Shown here piece after piece: positions 16,556-24,993 of a stretch of DNA of 64,000 nt. Positions within the stretch are counted from its first letter, which is position 1; every line of letters starts with the position of its first letter. The position numbers and the translations under genes are program-made. The notes beneath the pieces are model-generated. The model saw only the letters and a program-made list of their open reading frames with translations. It had not been told where the DNA came from and made no database searches. The DNA is from Agrobacterium salinitolerans (GTDB lineage Bacteria; Pseudomonadota; Alphaproteobacteria; Rhizobiales; Rhizobiaceae): NCBI RefSeq assembly GCF_002008225.1, contig NZ_MRDH01000026.1:62001-126000 (forward strand), written 5' to 3'.

Positions 16556-17482
16556 CTAGCGGATGCTGATCGGCAGTGTGATCGTTTTGTTTGCGTCCGG
16601 AGGTGGAGCAGGCACAGGTGATGCGCTCTGAATCCATGCCGCAATCTGCTGGTCGATAGAGGAATCTCCCGTAGACTGCACAACGCTGACACCGCTGATG
16701 GCGCCAGCATCGTTGACCCGGAAGCGAACCGTCGCGGTCATAGCATCACTACGCAGAGACCGGGGCTTGCGCCGTTGAATATGCGAGCGGACCTTCGCCC
16801 CCCATTTCGCCGGTGAGGCGGACGATGACGAGAAGAAGCCGGCGTTGCTGCGCGATGCCGCCGTCCGGTCGGACTGCTGCGCTTCAGCTTTTGCCGTTTC
16901 GCGAAAGTCCGAGGCCTGCTGCCGTTTGGGACGCTGGCGCTCGACCTTCTTTTTCTCTTCCGGCTCTTTCTTTTCCACCTTCTTTTCAACAGGTGACGGC
17001 GGAGGGCGCATGACGGGCAGAGGAACCTCGATATTGTCGAGTTCCGCCATCATCTGCTCCTGAACGGGATCGACCGGCTCGACGGGTTCGGGAATTTCCT
17101 GCGGTTCGACGATCTCCTCGACGGGCGGTTCGGGCAACTGCACCGGCTCTGGCGGCGGCGTTTCCGCAACCGGCTCCGGTGGCGGCGGCTCTTCCGGAGC
17201 GGCTTCCTCCACCGGTTCGATGCTGTCGCTCTTTACCTCTTCGGCGTCTTCGACATCCTGCGCCTGCGTCGTTTCTTCGGTGTGGACGGCTTCCGGTATC
17301 GCCGCCATTTCGATCATGATTGCTGCAGGTGGTGGCCCACCGGCATCCACCTCCTCGGGCTCCTGCATCAGATAATAGGCAAAACCGGCGTGAACGCCCA
17401 GCATGAGCAGCGCCGCGGCGGACCACAGCGTCACTTCCCCGAGACGGGAATGGCGGGCCTGCGGGTAGCCGTTTTCACTCAT
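16556..17482 (-). CDS. tonB: TonB energy-transducing protein
   Basis: Couples the proton motive force from ExbBD to outer-membrane receptors for siderophores, haem or similar. The 308-residue protein has one N-terminal membrane helix (SAAALLMLGVHAGFAYYLM, about residues 17-36), a long Pro/Glu/Val-rich periplasmic spacer (about 45-190) and a C-terminal TonB domain (about 230-308) with ATVRFRVNDAGAISGVSVVQSTGDSSIDQQI. It overlaps the exbD end by 4 nt in the operon exbB-exbD-tonB. Confidence 0.92.
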   Translation of the reverse strand: MSENGYPQARHSRLGEVTLWSAAALLMLGVHAGFAYYLMQEPEEVDAGGPPPAAIMIEMAAIPEAVHTEETTQAQDVEDAEEVKSDSIEPVEEAAPEEPPPPEPVAETPPPEPVQLPEPPVEEIVEPQEIPEPVEPVDPVQEQMMAELDNIEVPLPVMRPPPSPVEKKVEKKEPEEKKKVERQRPKRQQASDFRETAKAEAQQSDRTAASRSNAGFFSSSSASPAKWGAKVRSHIQRRKPRSLRSDAMTATVRFRVNDAGAISGVSVVQSTGDSSIDQQIAAWIQSASPVPAPPPDANKTITLPISIR

Positions 17483-17955
17483 GGCGCGGTTCCCGGCGCT
17501 GCGGGTTGGCCAACGGTAGCGGGCTGCGATGCGGCAGCCGCGTTTTCCAGCCCTACAAGGGCGATCTTCAGATAGCCGGCATCTCTCAGCAGGTTCATGA
17601 TTTCCATGAAGTGGCCGTAGTCGACGGCCTTGTCGGCCCGCAGGAAGATGCGCGTATCCTTCTTGCCGCCCGTCTGCCGGTCGATGGCGGCGGCCAATTC
17701 TTCGCGGGCAACCGCATCATTTCCCAGATTGAGCGACAGATCGTCCTTGACGGTCAGATAAAGCGGCTCTTCCGGGCGCTCCGCCGGTTTGGCAGTGGAT
17801 GCCGGCAGATCGACATTCACATCGACGGTGGCGAGCGGCGCCGCCACCATGAAGATGATGAGCAGAACCAGCATCACGTCAATAAAGGGCGTGACATTGA
17901 TCTCGTGGTTTTCGGAGAGATCGTCTCCGTTATTTTCGCGAATACCGCCAGCCAT
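17479..17955 (-). CDS. exbD: Biopolymer transport protein ExbD
   Basis: Proton-channel partner of ExbB. The 158-residue protein has the N-terminal membrane helix with the essential Asp in NVTPFIDVMLVLLIIFMVAAPL (about residues 19-41) and a periplasmic ExbD/TolR domain. Position between exbB (6-nt gap) and tonB (4-nt overlap) separates it from tolR, which would lie with tolA/tolB. Confidence 0.93.
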   Translation of the reverse strand: MAGGIRENNGDDLSENHEINVTPFIDVMLVLLIIFMVAAPLATVDVNVDLPASTAKPAERPEEPLYLTVKDDLSLNLGNDAVAREELAAAIDRQTGGKKDTRIFLRADKAVDYGHFMEIMNLLRDAGYLKIALVGLENAAAASQPATVGQPAAPGTAP

Positions 17956-17961
17956 GGCCGA

Positions 17962-19158
17962 TCACCGTCCAACCAGCGATACTGCGGGCTTGCTGGCGCT
18001 GCCCGGCGGAATGCGGCGGAAATCGAGGTCGCGGCTGACAAGGCGCTCCACGCCGGCTGCGGCATCCGCCAGCAGATGGCGGTAACCGGTGATCGAGCGG
18101 GCGAAGACATTGTAGATGACGACAGCCGGAATAGCGGCGACAAGGCCGATGGCGGTGGCGAGCAGCGCTTCGGCAATGCCCGGCGCGACGACGGCAAGAT
18201 TGGTCGTCTGCGATTCCGAAATGCTGATGAAGGAGTTCATGATGCCCCAGACGGTGCCGAACAGACCGACGAAGGGAGCAGTGGAACCGATGGTCGCCAG
18301 AACACCCGTCCCGCGCGACATGCGGCGGCCCGCATGGGTTTCGATACGCGAGAGCGCCGAAGAGACACGTTCCTTGATACCGCCGCCATCAGTATGGTCG
18401 ACCACCGCATCGGAAAGCTGCATTTCATGGGTTGCCATGCGCAGCATCAAGGCTGCCGGACCGCCCTTCTTTTCAACCGCTTCGGTGGCCTCAGTCAGAG
18501 TTTTTGCCTTGCGAATGACCTTGAGCGTCGAGCCGGCGCGCACCCGAGCACCCGCAAGCTCGATAGACTTCGCGACCCAGACCGTCCAGGTGACCAGCGA
18601 TGCGAAGGCAAGACCGATCATGACACCCTTCACGACCCAGTCGGCCGCCATAAACATGCCCCAGGGAGAAAGGTTGTGCGGGATATCCGCTCGATGTTCA
18701 GCGCTCGCGGGTTCGGTGCCGAGAGGCTCTATCGGGGTCGCGGCTTCATTCGGCGCGGTCGTCTGGCCCGTCTGTGCGGGTTGCTCGGTTTGCGCCGGCT
18801 GCGGCGCCAGGCCTTCGGCTCCCGGTGCGGTATTCGTCGCAGGCTGAGCGGGTGCAGACTGAACTGCTGCGGGCTGAGTTGACTGAGGCTGCGAGGGCGC
18901 GGTGGCAGCCGGCTGTCCCGGCGCCGTCGCGGAAGGCTGGACTGGCGCGGCGGCCGGAGCGCTCGGCGTTACAGGAGTTGTCGGCTGAACCGCTTCTGAT
19001 TGCGGTGCGGGCTGTGCCTGGGTTTCCGGCGCCGTCTGAGCGAAAACCGCGCCGGCATTCAAGCCGGCCAGCAAGGTGACAGCCATGGCAAGGGAGATAT
19101 GCCTTGTTGTGTTTGCCTTGTTGAAGGATGCGGAAGAAGTTGAGGTCTCAGCTGACAT
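17962..19158 (-). CDS. exbB: ExbB with long Ala/Pro/Gln-rich N-terminal extension
   Basis: Main proton-channel subunit of the TonB system. After a signal-like hydrophobic stretch (about residues 21-40, [20 protein letters not shown]) comes about 120 residues of low-complexity Ala/Pro/Gln/Thr repeats, probably periplasmic. The MotA/TolQ/ExbB domain with three membrane helices follows (about 150-390), including [13 protein letters not shown] and [21 protein letters not shown]. The extension is seen in many rhizobial ExbB proteins. I chose the ATG at 19158; an in-frame ATG at 19191 would add 11 residues. Confidence 0.9.
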   Translation of the reverse strand: MSAETSTSSASFNKANTTRHISLAMAVTLLAGLNAGAVFAQTAPETQAQPAPQSEAVQPTTPVTPSAPAAAPVQPSATAPGQPAATAPSQPQSTQPAAVQSAPAQPATNTAPGAEGLAPQPAQTEQPAQTGQTTAPNEAATPIEPLGTEPASAEHRADIPHNLSPWGMFMAADWVVKGVMIGLAFASLVTWTVWVAKSIELAGARVRAGSTLKVIRKAKTLTEATEAVEKKGGPAALMLRMATHEMQLSDAVVDHTDGGGIKERVSSALSRIETHAGRRMSRGTGVLATIGSTAPFVGLFGTVWGIMNSFISISESQTTNLAVVAPGIAEALLATAIGLVAAIPAVVIYNVFARSITGYRHLLADAAAGVERLVSRDLDFRRIPPGSASKPAVSLVGR

Positions 19159-19278
19159 AATTTTATCCCGGATTTCCGTCGATGAACTCATCCGCAGATT
19201 GACCGGTTGTTGAAAACCGGGGCCTTGAACGGATGCCGTCGTGAAAGCTTGACGTTCCGATAATAAACCTGAGTTCCT

Positions 19279-19300
19279 TTGACAACTATTATATTGTCAA
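19279..19300. promoter_or_regulatory. Palindrome overlapping the putative exbB promoter
   Basis: TTGACAA-N8-TTGTCAA is a perfect inverted repeat. Read on the minus strand, the spacer contains TATAAT (19294-19289), a consensus -10 hexamer, so a bound protein would block the exbB-exbD-tonB promoter. An iron-responsive repressor is the expected controller of this operon. The spacing does not fit the TGA-N9-TCA iron box of RirA, so the ligand is open. Confidence 0.5.
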
Positions 19301-19350
19301 AAGACGACTCGTAAACTCTTCTTTACAAAAAATTGACCGATCGACGACTT

Positions 19351-20088
19351 TCAGCTGTTCTGCGAGGGCGAAAACTGTGCGACGAGCGCATGGCGGTCAC
19401 CAGGATAGGTGACACGGACGCGGGTGACATAATCCGCCCCATGCCACGTCCGTCGATCGATGACCAGACAGGCAGCACCGGAGGCAATACCAAGCGCCGC
19501 CGCATTTTTACGGTCGGCCGAAACAGCGCTGATGCGGTGTTCGGCAGCGCTCCAGGGCACCATTTTCAGCAGCCACGTCCCCGGCCCGATCTGTGAAAAA
19601 TCCGCAGCTTCCGCATCCGGAACGGCGGTAACATTGATGATGCGTTCCTCAAGGCAAAAGGGAACGCCGCCAGCGAAATGCGTGCAGGTAAGTTCCAGGA
19701 TCTGGGCGTCGGCAGCAAGCGCCATGGCCGCACCGTCTTTTTCCCCCGCAGGACGCAGCCGGCGTTTGTCGAGATGGTAACTGTAGACGAGACCCAGCGC
19801 CTGCACCTCCCGTTCAATATCGTGGATTTCCAGAACGGCGGATTGCGCATGGGGTTGGCGAACGAAAGTGCCAAGCCGGCGGCGTCTTTCGATGAGTCCG
19901 CGCTGCACCAATTCACCGAGAGCCTTGTTCACCGTCATGCGTGAACAGGCATATTGCCTGGTCATCTCATGTTCGAAGGGAATGCGATAACCCGGCGGCC
20001 ATTCGCCCGACATGATGTGGCGCTCGACATCATTGCGGATGCGCTCATGCAACGATTTTTCTTGAAGATCGGCGCCAGCACTTCTCAT
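19351..20088 (-). CDS. GntR-family regulator, HutC type
   Basis: A 245-residue repressor with an N-terminal winged helix (about residues 12-78, IPFEHEMTRQYACSRMTVNKALGELVQRGLIERRRRLGTFV) and a UTRA effector domain (about 95-235). It resembles the histidine-utilisation repressor HutC (MTVNKAL, LEERIINVTAVPDA, EHRISAV), but no hut catabolic genes are present here. It is the last gene of the binding-protein/permease/ATPase operon, 27 nt after the ATPase, so it probably regulates that operon. AAAGG precedes the ATG. Confidence 0.87.
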   Translation of the reverse strand: MRSAGADLQEKSLHERIRNDVERHIMSGEWPPGYRIPFEHEMTRQYACSRMTVNKALGELVQRGLIERRRRLGTFVRQPHAQSAVLEIHDIEREVQALGLVYSYHLDKRRLRPAGEKDGAAMALAADAQILELTCTHFAGGVPFCLEERIINVTAVPDAEAADFSQIGPGTWLLKMVPWSAAEHRISAVSADRKNAAALGIASGAACLVIDRRTWHGADYVTRVRVTYPGDRHALVAQFSPSQNS

Positions 20089-20115
20089 CCCGATGCCTTT
20101 ATCCTCCCCTTTCGC

Positions 20116-20901
20116 CTATCCATGGGCCGCAGCGGCAATCGCCTCACTGCGGATTTCCTCCGTAAGCTTCGCGCGCAGCTGCGAAAATTCCGGACTGGCC
20201 TTGATCGTGTAGTGACGCGGATGCGGCAGGTCGACCGGCATGATCGACTTGATGCGACCCGGCCTTGCGGACATGGTCACCACACGCGACGCCATGAAGA
20301 CCGCCTCTTCGATATCATGGGTGACGAAAATGACTGTCTTCTGCTCACGCTCCCATATGCCGAGCAGCAACTCCTGCATCAGACCGCGTGTCTGGTTGTC
20401 GAGAGCGCCGAAAGGCTCATCGAGCAGCAGAATTTTCGGGCCGTTCGCGAGCGCACGGGCAATGGCCGTTCTTTGCTGCATGCCGCCAGACAATTGTTTC
20501 GGCCAATGATTTTCGAAACCGCGCAGGCCGACCTTGTCGATATAGCTATCGACGATCTCCCATTTTTCCGTCTCGGCCACGCCGCGTTCGCGCAGGCCGA
20601 AGGCGACGTTTTCGCGGATCGTCAGCCAGGGAAACAGGGTGTAGGACTGGAACACCATGCCGCGATCCGCCCCCGGGCCCGTCACCGCCTTGCCGGACAG
20701 CAGGACTTCGCCGGTTGTCGGACGGTCGAGACCGGCGATGATGCGCAGCAAGGTGGATTTTCCGCATCCCGACGGGCCGAGGATGGTGACGAAATCATTG
20801 CGGGGGATTTCCAGATCGGTGGGCTGCAAGGCCAGTGTCGGCTGCCCGCCCTGCACGCCCGGAAAGGTGCGGCTGACGCCCTTGATAACGAGCTCGTTCA
20901 T
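20116..20901 (-). CDS. ABC transporter ATP-binding protein (nitrate/sulfonate/taurine type)
   Basis: ATPase of an SsuB/TauB-like importer. The 261-residue protein has Walker A GPSGCGKSTLLRI, signature LSGGMQQRTAIARAL, Walker B ILLLDEPFGALD and switch VIFVTHDIEEAV. Its end is separated by 27 nt from the HutC-type regulator gene, and its start overlaps the permease stop by one base. Confidence 0.9.
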   Translation of the reverse strand: MNELVIKGVSRTFPGVQGGQPTLALQPTDLEIPRNDFVTILGPSGCGKSTLLRIIAGLDRPTTGEVLLSGKAVTGPGADRGMVFQSYTLFPWLTIRENVAFGLRERGVAETEKWEIVDSYIDKVGLRGFENHWPKQLSGGMQQRTAIARALANGPKILLLDEPFGALDNQTRGLMQELLLGIWEREQKTVIFVTHDIEEAVFMASRVVTMSARPGRIKSIMPVDLPHPRHYTIKASPEFSQLRAKLTEEIRSEAIAAAAHG

Positions 20902-21674
20902 CAGGCAAGCCTCCAGGCGAAAAGCTTCCGGTTCAACGATTTGAACGCGAAATCCGAAATAAGACCGATAATGCCGATGACGATGATGCCGAAGATGATC
21001 TGCCCGGTCGCCATCAGCGCCTGGCTGTTGATGATCATATAACCGATGCCCGAGGAGGCGCCGATCAGTTCCGCGACAATGACATAGGTCCAGGCCCAGC
21101 CGAGAACGAGACGGAGGATTTCCGCGATATCGGGCGCGTTGGCAGGAATGAGAACACGGCGAACAACACCCCGATCCTTCGCACCCAGCGTATAGGCGGC
21201 CTCCACCAGATCACGCCGCGTGCCGGCGACAGCCACGGCCACCATCAGGATGATCTGGAAAACCGCGCCAATGAAGATCACCAGCAGCTTCTGCATCTCG
21301 CCGATGCCGGCCCAGAGAATGAGGAGCGGCACGAAAGCGGAAGCAGGCAGATAGCGCGCGAAGGAGACGAAAGGTTCCAGTAGCGCCTCAATGGGCTTAT
21401 AGGCCCCCATGGCGATGCCGACCGGCACCGCGACGACCGAGGCCAGCACAAAACCGCCCACCACGCGCCAGATCGTCATGCCTATATCACTGGCAAACCC
21501 CTGATCGGTGAGGAGGTAGATGCCGTCCTTCAGCATGGTGATGGGGTCAGCCAGAAAGGTCGCCGATACGAAACCGCCCAGCGTGGCAAAGCCCCAGGCG
21601 AAAAAAAACAGCACGAAGAACAGGATGCCGAGAGCAATTCTCGTGCTGTTCCTGATGGGTTGAAGAGGTTGCAT
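20901..21674 (-). CDS. ABC transporter permease (nitrate/sulfonate/taurine type)
   Basis: Inner-membrane subunit with about six helices and the BPD-transp_1 EAA loop LVEAAYTLGAKDRGVVRRVLIPANAPDIAEILRLV. The start at 21674 (MQPLQPIRN, 257 residues, AGGCGAC upstream) is preferred to the in-frame upstream codon at 21719, because the latter would read through the hairpin region behind the binding-protein gene. Confidence 0.88.
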   Translation of the reverse strand: MQPLQPIRNSTRIALGILFFVLFFFAWGFATLGGFVSATFLADPITMLKDGIYLLTDQGFASDIGMTIWRVVGGFVLASVVAVPVGIAMGAYKPIEALLEPFVSFARYLPASAFVPLLILWAGIGEMQKLLVIFIGAVFQIILMVAVAVAGTRRDLVEAAYTLGAKDRGVVRRVLIPANAPDIAEILRLVLGWAWTYVIVAELIGASSGIGYMIINSQALMATGQIIFGIIVIGIIGLISDFAFKSLNRKLFAWRLA

Positions 21675-21695
21675 CTGTCGCCTGTCCGGAAAACC

Positions 21696-21717
21696 GGCGC
21701 GGCACCTTTGCCGCGCC
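21696..21717 (-). terminator. Hairpin between the binding-protein and permease genes
   Basis: On the minus strand GGCGCGGCA pairs perfectly with TGCCGCGCC around a 4-nt loop, followed by GGTTTTCC. A second perfect palindrome, ATTCCCTGCAGGGAAT, lies at 21781-21796, directly after the binding-protein stop. Together they could limit read-through or protect the upstream mRNA. Confidence 0.65.
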
Positions 21718-21812
21718 ATTAGAACGCCATGCGCGTTTCGTGACGCACAATCGACGCACTCACCTGTCTTTGGCTGCTAGATTCCCTGCAGGGAATGCGG
21801 CCGCCTTTTCTG

Positions 21813-22754
21813 TTACTTGATGAAGGACGTATCCGCGAGTGTCGAAAGATCGGGTTTCGACTTTATCACGCCGATTTCCAGCAGCAGATCCGCCGATTTT
21901 TCCGAGAATGTCTTGAATTCACCCTCGAAAAACTTCTGGTTGGCGGCCTTGTCCTGCCATTCGAGGAACTTTGCCGAAGCGGCAAAGGCCTCGCCGGTCT
22001 GCTTCACATCCGCGCCCATCGTCGCATAGGACTTTTCGGGATCGGCCTTGATGAGTTCGAGGGCCTGGAAATAGCTGTCCGCCAGGGCTTTCGCCGCCTG
22101 CGGATTGGCCTTCAGGAAATCCGGGGTGCAACCGAACGTATCCATGACGGCGGGATAATCCAGCGTCGTGGCAAGGATTTTACCCTTGTCAGGGGCGGCG
22201 CGGACAGTGGACAGATAGGGCTCGTAGGTCATGGCCGCGTCATTTTGACCGGCAACGAACGCCTGCGCGGCCGGCCCCGGTTCGAGGTTGACGACCTTGA
22301 CGTCCTTCAGGGTGAGCCCGTTTTCCTTGAGGATCCAGGCAAGGAAGAAATAAGGCGAAGTGCCCGGCGCGGAAGCGGCAACCGTCTTGCCTTTCAGGTC
22401 TTCGACCTTTGCCACATCACTGCGCACGGCGATGCCATCGGCGCCATGCGATTTATCCATCTGGAAAATCTGGGTAGATTTCACGCCATTGGCGTTCCAG
22501 GCAATCCATGTTTCCACTGTGGTGGCTGCGCACTGGATGTCACCGGAAGCAAGAGCCAGATGGCGGCTCGCCTGCGGTATTTTCTTGATATCGACCTTGA
22601 GGCCATTCTTTTCGAAAATGCCGGCCTGTTTAGCGAGCGTCAGCGGCGCAAAACCGGTCCAGCCGGACATCCCGATCGTTACCGACGTCTCGGCATAGGC
22701 GGAAGCGGATGAAAAGAGCGCGGCGACTGTGGCGAGAACCCATGTTTTCTTCAT
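21813..22754 (-). CDS. ABC transporter periplasmic binding protein (NMT1/SsuA type)
   Basis: Solute-binding protein of 313 residues. It starts with a signal peptide (MKKTWVLATVAALFSSASAYA) and continues as an NMT1/SsuA-like fold with GMSGWTGFAPLTLAKQAGIFEKNGL and VEDLKGKTVAASAPGTSPYFFLAWIL. The family binds sulfonates, nitrate, thiamine precursors and other small anions; HutC-type control of the operon hints at a histidine-related or other nitrogen compound, but the substrate cannot be assigned. AAAGGGG precedes the ATG; the open frame reaches upstream to 22814 but without signal-peptide logic. Confidence 0.87.
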   Translation of the reverse strand: MKKTWVLATVAALFSSASAYAETSVTIGMSGWTGFAPLTLAKQAGIFEKNGLKVDIKKIPQASRHLALASGDIQCAATTVETWIAWNANGVKSTQIFQMDKSHGADGIAVRSDVAKVEDLKGKTVAASAPGTSPYFFLAWILKENGLTLKDVKVVNLEPGPAAQAFVAGQNDAAMTYEPYLSTVRAAPDKGKILATTLDYPAVMDTFGCTPDFLKANPQAAKALADSYFQALELIKADPEKSYATMGADVKQTGEAFAASAKFLEWQDKAANQKFFEGEFKTFSEKSADLLLEIGVIKSKPDLSTLADTSFIK

Positions 22755-22833
22755 GATCTGAACCCCTTTTGATTTATTTTTGTGCGATGTTGTTTTTCGC
22801 TTTATTTGAGGCATGGTAGGCAGGGATTTTGTA

Positions 22834-22847
22834 TTTGTCTAGACAAA
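22834..22847. promoter_or_regulatory. Candidate operator for the HutC-type regulator
   Basis: TTTGTCTAGACAAA is a perfect 14-bp palindrome 80 bp upstream of the binding-protein gene. HutC-type GntR proteins bind short palindromes of the TTGTxTAxACAA kind. The operon ends with such a regulator gene, so autoregulation through this site is likely. Confidence 0.6.
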
Positions 22848-22960
22848 ATAGAGGTTCCAGAGCGCCTCCAGAACGATTGCAAATGTACCGTCCGGCATTT
22901 TAGACATAGGATAACACGGCCCCACCCACAGGCCCGCCGTTTTTCCATATCGAGCTCTCC

Positions 22961-23671
22961 ATGACCAGACAAAGACGCCGCAGTATCATCAGGGCAAGGC
23001 GAACCGGAACCGGAATTGCGCTGGTTGCCGCCATTTCCTTCATCGCGGGCATGACGGATGCGGTGGGCCTGCATATTTCAGGTGACTTCGTGTCGTTCAT
23101 GACCGGTAACACCACGCGCGCCGCAGTCTCGATGGAGGCTGGCCTCTATTCCCATGCCGCGAAGCTGCTTTTCGCAATCGTTGCCTTCGTGGCGGGCAAT
23201 GCCGGCGGCATCGTGGTGGCGCATAAGTTCGACCGGCGCATCTTCGCCGTTCTGATGGCGGTGGGACTGCTGGTAACAATTGCCGCGCTGCTCGGCGGCG
23301 AGACGTCCGCTCTTGCGCAGTTTTACCTCGTCGTTTTCGCCATGGGCATGGTCAACGCCGCCGTTGAGCACATTGAGGGACTGCCGATCGGGCTTACCTA
23401 TGTGACCGGCGCGCTTTCCCGCTTCGGCCGCGGCATCGGCCGTTTTCTTCTCGGCGAGCGGAGCCTCGACTGGGGCATTCAGATCGTGCCATGGCTTGGC
23501 ATGATATGCGGCGCGATCTGCGGCGCCGTTCTCGCCGCCACGCTGCAATCGAATGCCCTTTGGGTGGTTGCGGCCACGGTTTTCACCGTCGCCATCGCCA
23601 CCTTCATCATTCCGCGCTCGCTTCGCCAGCGCTACAATCAAAGGGTCAAAATCCGGCGAATTTCGCCCTGA
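22961..23671 (+). CDS. DUF1275 (YoaK-type) membrane protein
   Basis: A 236-residue protein with about six membrane helices and the DUF1275 pattern AAISFIAGMTDAVGLHISGDFVSFMTGNTTRAAV near residue 25 and EGLPIGLTYVTGALSRFGRGIGRFL near residue 140. Function of the family is unknown. It diverges from the ABC operon across a 206-bp region and is convergent with the next gene after 12 bp. Confidence 0.85.
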   Translation: MTRQRRRSIIRARRTGTGIALVAAISFIAGMTDAVGLHISGDFVSFMTGNTTRAAVSMEAGLYSHAAKLLFAIVAFVAGNAGGIVVAHKFDRRIFAVLMAVGLLVTIAALLGGETSALAQFYLVVFAMGMVNAAVEHIEGLPIGLTYVTGALSRFGRGIGRFLLGERSLDWGIQIVPWLGMICGAICGAVLAATLQSNALWVVAATVFTVAIATFIIPRSLRQRYNQRVKIRRISP

Positions 23672-23683
23672 AAATCGTCGTCG

Positions 23684-24157
23684 TCACTTTCGCGAGATGG
23701 TGACGAATTTCGTGCCGCGGACCCGCACCGTCATCAGGCAGGGTTCCTTGTCGGTACGCTCGCAATAACGCGGATGCATCTTCAGCACGAAAACCATGTT
23801 GCCGAACCGCTTGATGAAATCATAACCGTAAATCCGGGCCGTCGCGATCATCAGATAGCCGCCCTCTTTCACCTGGACATAGAAATTATAGGGGCATCCC
23901 TCGTCGTCGCAGGCGCGGCCTTTTTCGCCGTCGCAATCCAGAACGCCATGATTGACAACGGCATCCATCAGCCCGTCATTGTTGATATCCAGCCGTGTAA
24001 CGAAATCGTCGCCGAAGGCCGCCGCCCTGCATTCGTTGCGGAAATGATCCTTCTCGTAAATCTCCGGATCGTTCACCAGCTGCTGCTGCGCCGCGAGCGC
24101 CACCGGGAACATCAAGAGAACCAGCGCCTGAAGAGCGGCAACGAGAGCGATTCGCAC
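23684..24157 (-). CDS. Secreted hypothetical protein with an EF-hand-like loop
   Basis: No function recognised. The GTG at 24157, with AAAGGAAA upstream, opens a 157-residue frame starting with a signal peptide (MRIALVAALQALVLLMFPVALAA). The mature part has DINNDGLMDAVVNHG, a DxNxDGxxD calcium-loop pattern, and several cysteines (CDGEKGRACDDEGCPY, YCERTDKEPC) that could form disulfides. The frame is open upstream to 24202, but that start would bury the signal sequence. Confidence 0.7.
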   Translation of the reverse strand: MRIALVAALQALVLLMFPVALAAQQQLVNDPEIYEKDHFRNECRAAAFGDDFVTRLDINNDGLMDAVVNHGVLDCDGEKGRACDDEGCPYNFYVQVKEGGYLMIATARIYGYDFIKRFGNMVFVLKMHPRYCERTDKEPCLMTVRVRGTKFVTISRK

Positions 24158-24279
24158 GGCATTTTCCTTTGCATCCGTTTGAGTTATGGATGTTGCGATC
24201 ATCCGGGCGGCCAGCCTAGAGTTTAGTGCTTGCGCGACACTGACGTGTTCGCTGCCCGTGTTCCGGGAGGAACCTTTTC

Positions 24280-24918
24280 ATGACACTTCTCGGTTTTCTC
24301 GATTATGCCGGCGTCGCCGTGTTTGCCGCAACCGGCGCACTCGCCGCCTCGCGCAAACAGCTGGATCTGATCGGCTTCCTGTTTTTCGCAGCAGCAACCG
24401 GCATCGGCGGCGGTACGGTGCGCGATCTGGTACTGGGCAGAACGCCAGTATTCTGGGTGATAAACCCCACCTATATTCTCGTCTGCGTCTCGGTCGCGGT
24501 TCTGCTGTTCTTCACCGCGCATCTTTTCGAATCCCGTTATCGCGTACTGATCTGGCTCGATGCCCTCGGCCTGTCCGCCTATTGCGTCATGGGAGCAGCC
24601 AAGGGCCTTGCCGCGAGCGGCTCGGCAACCGTCGCCATCGTCACAGGCGTTCTGACGGCGACATTCGGAGGGGTGCTGCGCGATATTATGGCCGGGGAGC
24701 CTTCCGTTCTGTTGCGCCCGGAAATCTATATCACCTGCGCGCTTCTGGGTTCCTCCACCTTCATTATCGTCTATTTCTTCGGCGCACCGCTTTATGCCGC
24801 ATCCGCCGCGGGTTTCCTGACAGCCTTATCCGTGCGCTCCGGTGCGTTGCTGTTCGGCTGGACTTTCCCACCCTATAAGGCCAAGCCCGGCAGACGGCCG
24901 GAAGACGTGATGAAGTGA
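24280..24918 (+). CDS. TRIC/UPF0126-family membrane protein (YicG type)
   Basis: A 212-residue protein with about seven membrane helices made of two similar halves, each with a glycine-rich pore motif: GIGGGTVRDLVLGRTPVFW near residue 50 and TFGGVLRDIMAGEPSVLLRPEIY near residue 128. Prokaryotic TRIC homologues form trimeric cation channels. TTCCGGGAGGAAC precedes the ATG. It is followed by a bidirectional terminator shared with irr. Confidence 0.85.
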   Translation: MTLLGFLDYAGVAVFAATGALAASRKQLDLIGFLFFAAATGIGGGTVRDLVLGRTPVFWVINPTYILVCVSVAVLLFFTAHLFESRYRVLIWLDALGLSAYCVMGAAKGLAASGSATVAIVTGVLTATFGGVLRDIMAGEPSVLLRPEIYITCALLGSSTFIIVYFFGAPLYAASAAGFLTALSVRSGALLFGWTFPPYKAKPGRRPEDVMK

Positions 24919-24944
24919 CCTGTCGAAAGAGACGCTGAAAACAG

Positions 24945-24969
24945 AAATGGCGCCCTTCGGCGCCATTTT
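24945..24969. terminator. Bidirectional terminator between the TRIC gene and irr
   Basis: AAATGGCGCC (24945-24954) pairs with GGCGCCATTT (24959-24968) around loop CTTC. The T-run works on both strands, which suits the convergent genes on either side. Confidence 0.85.
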
Positions 24970-24993
24970 CATATCCGTCATCAGATAGAAGCG

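Noticed and set aside
17506-18882. A 458-codon plus-strand frame opposite exbB-exbD
   Set aside because: It is the antisense of well-conserved ExbB/ExbD, low in hydrophobic segments and rich in Arg/Gly/Asp as shadows are.
19279-19300. RirA iron-responsive box
   Set aside because: The inverted repeat has TGA-N14-TCA spacing, not the TGA-N9-TCA reported for RirA.
24186-24878. A 230-codon plus-strand frame overlapping the TRIC gene in another frame
   Set aside because: The TRIC-family frame at 24280-24918 has the membrane helices and glycine motifs; the alternative is Arg-rich and lacks a ribosome binding site.
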